A stretch of 64,000 nt of DNA from Sphingobium sp. JS3065 (GTDB taxonomy: Bacteria; Pseudomonadota; Alphaproteobacteria; Sphingomonadales; Sphingomonadaceae): the NCBI RefSeq assembly GCF_026427355.1, contig NZ_CP102664.1:310001-374000 (forward strand), in the 5' to 3' direction. Positions 58,921 to 64,000 of the stretch are shown here, in pieces (within the stretch, counting starts at the first letter, position 1; every line of letters begins with the position of its first letter). The notes under the pieces were generated by a model. That model saw only the letters and a list, made by a program, of their open reading frames with translations, had not been told where the DNA came from and searched no databases. Made by a program: the position numbers and the translations under genes.

Positions 58921-58942
58921 TCTGGATCTCAAGATTAGACAT
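58913..58942. other. Dyad at the left junction of RIT2 (11-8-11)
   Basis: ATGTCTAATCT (58913-58923), 8-bp spacer GGATCTCA, AGATTAGACAT (58932-58942): a perfect 11-8-11 dyad, as in lox/dif-like recombinase core sites. Four bases of the left arm are the target gene's own ATGT. Confidence 0.7.
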
Positions 58943-58944
58943 AC

Positions 58945-59027
58945 TCTTTGCAGTCATATTTTATGTCGAGTGCCGCCGCCGGGGGCGCGGATTTACGTCG
59001 TTTCGTCATGATTTTACTCCAGATAAT
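58945..59027 (+). repeat. RIT2 left terminal inverted repeat (83 bp)
   Basis: Starts TCTTTGCAGTCATATTTTAT, ends TTTTACTCCAGATAAT. It is inverted at 62551-62633 with 78 of 83 bases identical; all five differences are transitions. Confidence 0.9.
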
Positions 59028-59065
59028 TACAGGTTCTTCGACCTCAACAAGTCGAAGGATCCACC

Positions 59066-60613
59066 ATGCCAACAAGATCATTTGTGTCGTTTCGGCGTGT
59101 GCCGTGCACGATCGAAGATCCGCCCAGTCACGACGCCTTGCTCACCGCATTCCTCTCCTCTCTGTCGGTCGACGAGGGCACAGCCTGTGCGGTCCTGTTC
59201 GGCGCGGCGGTCCGGCATTTTCTGTGTTGGCTGAGACTGCGCAGTATTTCGATCGGCGCGGTCGACGATCACATCACACGCCGGTTTGAGAAGCATCGAT
59301 GCCGGTGTCCGGGGTATTCAGCGCAGGTGCCTGCCTACAAGGCTGATATTGCAGCGCGTGTCAGGCGTTTTGTCAGGTTTCTCGAAGACCAGGGCTTCAT
59401 CGCCGTAGCCGATGGGATCGACGATTTCGGACGTCACCTCGCCGACTATTCGGATGTAATCGACGGCCTCCAGTTCGCCAAGGGGGTGTCGCAAGCCTAC
59501 AGATCGGAGGCGGAGCACTTCGCGGCTTGGCTTCGCATTACGCGCCGATCGTGGGCCGATATCGACGATACGATCATCGACCACTACGCCACACACGATT
59601 GCCGCTGTCCGGTCTGGCGTAAGCGAGGCAAGCTGGTCGCCACGGGCACGAAGCGGCGACGGCGATGCGCTCGGCACTTGGTCGAGTTTCTGCGAGGTCG
59701 GGGCGTCATCCCGTCGGTTGAGCCGGTGGCAGACGATGACCGGCACATGTCGGCTTATCTGACATGGCTCAAGCAACATCGCGGTGCCAGCGACGAGACG
59801 ATCCGGCGTTACCGGGCCGACATCGCGCGGATGATGCCCATGCTGGGCGAGCCTTCACAATGGGATGCGGCTGCTCTCAGGCGCGCGCTCCAACGACGAA
59901 GCAAGGAGACGCCGGGTTCCGCGTCTCTGCTCGTCACGATAATGAAGAGCTACATTGGGTTTCTGATAGTGCAAGGCGATTGCCGACCGGCATTGTTGCA
60001 CGCCATTCCATCAGTGACGCGGTACCGCCTTTCAACGTTGCCCCGTTATGTCGACCCCGCAACGATCGAGCAGATCATTGCGGCCTGCCCCACAGATCGT
60101 CCGGTGGAAGTCCGGGATAAGGCCATCATTCTCCTGCTCGCCAGGCTTGGCCTGCGCGCCGGTGATATTCGGGATTTGCGCCTCGACGACATCGACTGGC
60201 GGTCAGGTCATCTGAAGGTGAAGGGCAAGACACGTCGGCCAGACCGACTGCCCTTGCCTCAAGATGTCGGCGACGCGATCCTGGCTTACATCGTCACGGC
60301 CCGCCCCAAGGCTGTCGATCAGCACGTCTTCTTGCGCTCGCAAGCTCCGTTCCGGTCGTTCCGGTCGTCCGCCGAGATCGCTGGGATAGTCGCACGCACG
60401 CGAGAGCGCGGCGGGATCGAGGGATTGCCGACCGGATCGCACATATTCCGGCATTCGCTCGCCACCAACATGCTGCGCGCGGGTGCGGGTCTGGAGTCCG
60501 TGGGGACCGTCCTGCGGCACAGCTCGCCTGAGAGCACAGCCATCTACGCCAAGGTCGATCTGCCGATGCTCACAAAGATCGCCCAGCCCTGGCCAGGAGA
60601 CTTGCCATGCTGA
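59066..60613 (+). CDS. RIT2 tyrosine recombinase 1 (RitA-like)
   Basis: 515 aa, longer N-terminal part than the RIT1 counterpart, including cysteine-rich pairs (HRCRCPGYSAQ and CRCPVWRKRG) that might bind a metal. Catalytic domain: LARLGLRAGDIRDLRLDDIDW (Arg), GSHIFRHSLATNMLRAG (His-x-x-Arg), VLRHSSPESTAIYAKVD (His, Tyr). The stop overlaps the next start by seven bases. Confidence 0.9.
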   Translation: MPTRSFVSFRRVPCTIEDPPSHDALLTAFLSSLSVDEGTACAVLFGAAVRHFLCWLRLRSISIGAVDDHITRRFEKHRCRCPGYSAQVPAYKADIAARVRRFVRFLEDQGFIAVADGIDDFGRHLADYSDVIDGLQFAKGVSQAYRSEAEHFAAWLRITRRSWADIDDTIIDHYATHDCRCPVWRKRGKLVATGTKRRRRCARHLVEFLRGRGVIPSVEPVADDDRHMSAYLTWLKQHRGASDETIRRYRADIARMMPMLGEPSQWDAAALRRALQRRSKETPGSASLLVTIMKSYIGFLIVQGDCRPALLHAIPSVTRYRLSTLPRYVDPATIEQIIAACPTDRPVEVRDKAIILLLARLGLRAGDIRDLRLDDIDWRSGHLKVKGKTRRPDRLPLPQDVGDAILAYIVTARPKAVDQHVFLRSQAPFRSFRSSAEIAGIVARTRERGGIEGLPTGSHIFRHSLATNMLRAGAGLESVGTVLRHSSPESTAIYAKVDLPMLTKIAQPWPGDLPC

Positions 60614-61518
60614 ACATGATTTCGAGATACGTTGCGCTCCATCGCAGCCTGGGACGGAAGTTCTCCGCACAGGACCGGCTGCTCCGCCTCTACGCGGATT
60701 TCGCCGCAGGCTTCGGTGATCGGTACACCAACATTCAGCGGATCTACGATTGGTGCCGCACATCATCTTCGCAGAATGTGGCCCGACACCGGTTCGACAC
60801 TGTGCGCAACTTCAGCCTTTTTGCCCAAGCCGAAGATGCAGGTTACGAGGTTCCCCCCGCGGGTGTCTTCGGTCGAGGCAAGAGACCTCGTCCGACGCCT
60901 ACCATCATCGAACCGGACCAGGTGCGGGCGATCATGAGGGCGGCGTTGGACGTTCCGCCGCAGGACATGATCAGCCCCCACACGTACCATTACCTGTTCG
61001 GCTTGCTCGCGGCGACGGGCCTGCGGATATCCGAAGCTCTGGCGTTACAATGCACCGACCTTGTCGAGGATGGCCTGATCGTCCGCAATGGCAAGTTCGG
61101 CAAGCAGCGCCTGATCGCTTTGCAGCCATCGACCCGCCAAGCGCTTGAAGCCTACCTTGTTATCCGCGACAGGCTCGGGGCCAAGGGCAGCGATCTGTTC
61201 GTTTCCATCCGGGGACGAGCACCCACCAAGACCAGGGCTCACGTTGTTTTTGTAAGGCTGGCCCGTCAACTCGGTTATCGCGGACCGACCGGCACCTCAG
61301 GCATGAGGCTCCATGACTTAAGGCATACATTTGCCGTACGCTCTCTTGAGTCCTGCCCGGCCGACAGGGAAGCCATTGCGCACCACATGGCCGGGCTCAG
61401 TGTCTATCTGGGGCACGTGTCGGTCGCCAACACGTATTGGTATCTCGAAGCTACCCCGGTTTTGCTGCGCGACATCGCGGCCGAGAGCGAGCACTTTTAC
61501 CTGGGAGAAGCGGCATGA
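60607..61518 (+). CDS. RIT2 tyrosine recombinase 2 (RitB-like)
   Basis: 303 aa. ATGLRISEALALQCTDLVEDG (Arg), RLHDLRHTFAVRSLESC (His-x-x-Arg), YLGHVSVANTYWYLEATP (His, Tyr). Compact, with a short N-terminal core-binding domain. Middle gene of the trio. Confidence 0.9.
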   Translation: MLNMISRYVALHRSLGRKFSAQDRLLRLYADFAAGFGDRYTNIQRIYDWCRTSSSQNVARHRFDTVRNFSLFAQAEDAGYEVPPAGVFGRGKRPRPTPTIIEPDQVRAIMRAALDVPPQDMISPHTYHYLFGLLAATGLRISEALALQCTDLVEDGLIVRNGKFGKQRLIALQPSTRQALEAYLVIRDRLGAKGSDLFVSIRGRAPTKTRAHVVFVRLARQLGYRGPTGTSGMRLHDLRHTFAVRSLESCPADREAIAHHMAGLSVYLGHVSVANTYWYLEATPVLLRDIAAESEHFYLGEAA

Positions 61519-62519
61519 CGGCGCTCGCTCCCCACCTCTCGGCATACTTGCGTGAACATCTCCCACGGGATCGTGCCGTCAGCCCGCACACGGTGAAGAC
61601 CTATGCCAACTGCTTCGTCATCCTCGTCCAGTTTGCTGCCGATCGGCTGAAGCGCCGGCCGACCGATCTCGAGGTAGAAGATCTCGGCACCGAGATGATC
61701 TTGGACTTTCTTGACCATGTCGAGACCGGGCGCGGCAGCTGCGTACGGACCCGCAATGGCCGGCTCGCCGCGATCCGGTCCTTCTTCCGTTACATCGAGT
61801 TTCGGGTTCCGGCCTGCCTAGACCAGGCGCTTCGCGTTCGATCAATCCCCAGCAAGAAGACAGACATGGCGCTGATCGACTACCTGGATCGGACAGAGAT
61901 CAAGGCATTGCTCGATGCCCCGGATCCCCGGACACGCCTCGGCACCCGCGATCGCGCCATGCTGCATCTGGCGTATGCCTGCGGACTCAGAGTGTCGGAA
62001 CTCGTGTCGGTGCAATTGAACGATTTCCCGGACCGCTCACTTTCCACCGTGCACATCATGGGCAAGGGCCGTCGCCAACGGGTTCTGCCGCTCTGGAAGG
62101 AGACACAGGCCGCCTTGCGCGCCTGGCTGGCGATCCGCCCCAAAGCCGAGGCACCCGAGATATTCCTCAACGCCAACGGGCAACGCATGACCCGCGATGG
62201 GTTTGCATTCCGACTGGACGAACACGTCAAGACTGCGGCAGCAAAGCAGCCGTCGATCCTTGGTAAGCGCGTAACGCCGCACGTGCTGCGCCATTCCTGC
62301 GCGATGCATACGCTCGCGGCGACCGGAGACATCAGGAAGGTCGCGCTCTGGCTTGGTCACGCAAGCATCCAGAGCACCGAGAGCTATCTGCGCGCCGATC
62401 CCGACGAAAAGCTGCAGATTCTCGCGGCCCATGGCGCGCCGGCGATCAAACCTGGGCGCTTCAAGCCGCCCTCAGACGCCTTGATCACAATGCTCACCGA
62501 TGTTCGGAGGCGGGCGTAG
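61515..62519 (+). CDS. RIT2 tyrosine recombinase 3 (RitC-like)
   Basis: 334 aa from ATG 61515, overlapping the previous stop (ATGA). YACGLRVSELVSVQLNDF (Arg), TPHVLRHSCAMHTLAAT (His-x-x-Arg), WLGHASIQSTESYLRAD (His, Tyr). Same length as RIT1's third enzyme, suggesting the trio members evolved as a unit. Confidence 0.9.
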   Translation: MTALAPHLSAYLREHLPRDRAVSPHTVKTYANCFVILVQFAADRLKRRPTDLEVEDLGTEMILDFLDHVETGRGSCVRTRNGRLAAIRSFFRYIEFRVPACLDQALRVRSIPSKKTDMALIDYLDRTEIKALLDAPDPRTRLGTRDRAMLHLAYACGLRVSELVSVQLNDFPDRSLSTVHIMGKGRRQRVLPLWKETQAALRAWLAIRPKAEAPEIFLNANGQRMTRDGFAFRLDEHVKTAAAKQPSILGKRVTPHVLRHSCAMHTLAATGDIRKVALWLGHASIQSTESYLRADPDEKLQILAAHGAPAIKPGRFKPPSDALITMLTDVRRRA

Positions 62520-62550
62520 CTCGTCCCCGGACCATTCCGCCGACGCCCAT

Positions 62551-62633
62551 ATTATCTGGAGTAAAATCATGACGAAGCGACGCAAATCCGTGCCTCCGGC
62601 AGCGGCACTCGACATAAAATATGACTGCAAAGA
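62551..62633 (-). repeat. RIT2 right terminal inverted repeat (83 bp)
   Basis: Inverted copy of 58945-59027. An ATG at 62569 lies inside it and is in frame with the resumed Strawberry-notch frame, which could permit reinitiation of translation. Confidence 0.88.
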
Positions 62634-64000
62634 ATACGTGATCGATTATCTCGCCAAGAGCTTCCCCGTGCGGCTTATGGCGGTGTTCACCGACGAGAAT
62701 GGCAATCCCCGTTCCGAACCCATGGTCGACGAGCAGGGGCAGCCGGTCCTGTGCCGCTCTGCACTTGCCGCGCGCGACCGGATGATCGAGCAGCTGTGCG
62801 CTCTCCCGCCGATCGCAACTGCGCTCGATGCGATCATTGAGCGCTTCGGGGTCGATGCGGTCGCCGAAGTGACCGGCCGCAGCCGGCGACTTATCATTGG
62901 ACGTGATGGTCGGCAGAAGCTCCAGTCGCGCAGTCCGCGCGCCAACATCGCCGAGACCCAGGCCTTCATGGATGGCAGCAAGCGCATCCTGGTCTTTTCC
63001 GATGCCGGTGGCACGGGGCGCAGCTACCATGCTGACCTTTCCGTCCGGAACCAGGCACGGCGCGTCCATTTCCTTCTGGAGCCTGGCTGGAGGGCGGATG
63101 CCGCCATCCAGGGGCTTGGTCGCACCAACCGCACAAATCAGGCTTCTGCGCCCTTGTTCCGGCCGGTCACGACCGACGTTCGCGGCGAACGCCGGTTCAT
63201 CTCGACGATTGCCCGGCGGCTTGACAGCCTTGGTGCGCTGACCCGTGGCCAACGCCAGACTGGCGGTCAAAACCTCTTCGATCCCGCCGACAACCTCGAA
63301 AGCACATATGCCAAGGAGGCGCTGAACCGCTGGTTCGGGCTTCTGTTCATGGGCAAACTCGAGGCTGTCGGCCTTTCCAGGTTTCAGGACCTGACCGGGC
63401 TGAGGATTGAGGGTGTTGTCGGGAGTTTGGTAGACGATCTGCCGTCGATCCAGCGCTGGCTCAATCGCATCCTGGCGCTGCCGATTGCGCTGCAAAACGC
63501 GATCTTCGACGAGTTCATCTCCCTGGTTGAGGCACGGGTCGATGCCGCACGACAAGCTGGAACCCTCGATCTTGGCGTTGAGACGATCGCCGTCGAAAGC
63601 TTCGAAGTCATGTCCGATACGCTGCTGCGAACCGATGCCACGTCCGGAGCGACCACGCATCTGCTGGAGCTGGAGATTGCCCGGGCTCTGAAGCCGCTGA
63701 CGCTCAAACGGCTCGGCGAACACTTTGGTCTCGACACCGCGCGGCATCGCCTGATGCATAACGCCCGGTCCGGCCGTGTCGCTCTGCTGGTCCCGGCGCG
63801 CAGCCTGCTCTCTGACGAGGGCACACGCATCGCTCGTTTTGAGATGATCCGCCCGCTCAAGCGCACGCATATTCCCGCAGAGCAACTCGCCGAGAGCAGC
63901 TGGGAGGTGATCGAACAGCCGGAGTTCGAACGCCTGTGGCAGGCCGAGGTCGATGAGGCGACGTCAAGCTGCAAGCGTGAACGGCTTCACTTGGCTACCG
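62569..64000 (+). pseudogene. Strawberry-notch gene, 3' fragment (continues past the window)
   Basis: Reads TKRRKSVPPAAALDIKYDCK (from the RIT2 repeat), then gene sequence from EYVIDYLAKSFPVRLMAV at about 62634. The helicase C-lobe is present: KRILVFSDAGGTGRSYHADL, FLLEPGWRADAAIQGLGRTNRTNQASAPLFRPV (motif VI-like arginines) and ARRLDSLGALTRGQRQTGGQNLFDP. The frame is open to position 64000, so the true end is not seen. ATG 62569 in the repeat could start a separate C-terminal protein. Confidence 0.83.

Larger units (their letters stand above)
58945..62633 (+). mobile_element. RIT2: second tri-tyrosine-recombinase element
   Basis: 3.7 kb, flanked by 83-bp inverted repeats (58945-59027 and 62551-62633, five mismatches, all transitions). 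Three overlapping recombinase genes (515, 303 and 334 aa). It interrupts the Strawberry-notch gene again, 330 bp after RIT1. The recombinases differ from RIT1, so it is a separate insertion, not a duplication. Confidence 0.87.
49182..64000. mobile_element. Second integrative element (partial, continues beyond the window)
   Basis: Begins at the duplicated tRNA 3' end, with a P4-type integrase, DUF5818, lytic transglycosylase, toprim and Strawberry-notch genes typical of conjugative or plasmid-like islands in sphingomonads. Its right end is not in view. It was invaded by two RIT elements. Tandem accretion with the prophage at the same tRNA. Confidence 0.75.

Noticed and set aside
54793..62633. 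Interpretation as two GInt genomic islands or Tn554-like transposons
   Set aside because: GInts add ginD and cargo, and Tn554 has a TnpC accessory instead of a third recombinase; neither is present.
62494..63885. Long minus-strand frame opposite the 3' Strawberry-notch fragment
   Set aside because: Starts and ends within unrelated features, covers the RIT2 right repeat and mirrors the plus-strand helicase; treated as shadow.
1..64000. CRISPR array or toxin-antitoxin pair
   Set aside because: No regularly spaced direct repeats of the required type and no two-gene cassette with a recognisable toxin fold were seen.

Overview
The window is high-GC alphaproteobacterial DNA, most likely a sphingomonad (Sphingobium/Novosphingobium/Sphingomonas-like). 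This is inferred from protein style (DUF5818 and Strawberry-notch proteins, GTA-type tail genes) and from GTTC-N7-GTTC LexA boxes. Only the first ~0.9 kb is ordinary chromosome: the 3' part of a prepilin peptidase gene and an elongator tRNA-Met(CAU). Everything after that is mobile DNA in two adjacent elements, the second of which has been invaded twice.

Region 1, 910-49194, is an apparently intact ~48 kb siphovirus prophage at the 3' end of tRNA-Met, bounded by a 13-bp repeat (897-909 and 49182-49194). A leftward, tightly overlapping operon (7600 to 866) carries small accessory genes, a PAPS-reductase-like protein, an HNH protein, DUF5131, an HD phosphohydrolase, DUF4326 and, last, a serine integrase whose 3' end lies inside the tRNA. 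The switch (7.6-9.6 kb) has an S24-type repressor, a leaderless Cro-like gene, a CII-like gene, five copies of a 17-bp operator (TTAGC-N7-GCTAA), and a 74-aa gene under a promoter with a LexA box over its -10. The rightward early region (8.7-22.5 kb) has an acyl-carrier-like protein without its serine, two DNA methyltransferases, a DNA sliding clamp, a DUF1643 protein and a primase-helicase followed by a dense inverted-repeat region. The late region joins a lambda-like head module (TerS/TerL, gpW-like, portal, S49 protease with nested scaffold, decoration, capsid E) to a tail module with a -1 frameshifted chaperone, a tape measure and a GTA-like tip (DUF2460, DUF2163, NlpC/P60, hub), then fibre-like and lysis genes. 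Two reverse-strand units (25.3 kb; 48.6-49.1 kb, the latter with a LexA box) and a secreted protein (47.5 kb) look like morons.

Region 2, 49182 to beyond the end, is a second integrative element with a P4-type tyrosine integrase directly downstream of the prophage attR. It carries DUF5818, a LexA-box-controlled lytic transglycosylase, a toprim protein and a large Strawberry-notch-type methyltransferase/helicase gene. That gene is split into three pieces by two different tri-recombinase (RIT, 'recombinase in trio') elements: RIT1 (54793-58594, 40-bp terminal inverted repeats) and RIT2 (58945-62633, 83-bp terminal inverted repeats). Both have a lox/dif-like dyad just outside the left repeat.

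The most notable points are the double RIT insertion with its junction dyads, the predicted SOS-antirepressor lysogeny switch, the LexA boxes in both elements, and an integrase C-terminus that changes between integrated and excised forms.
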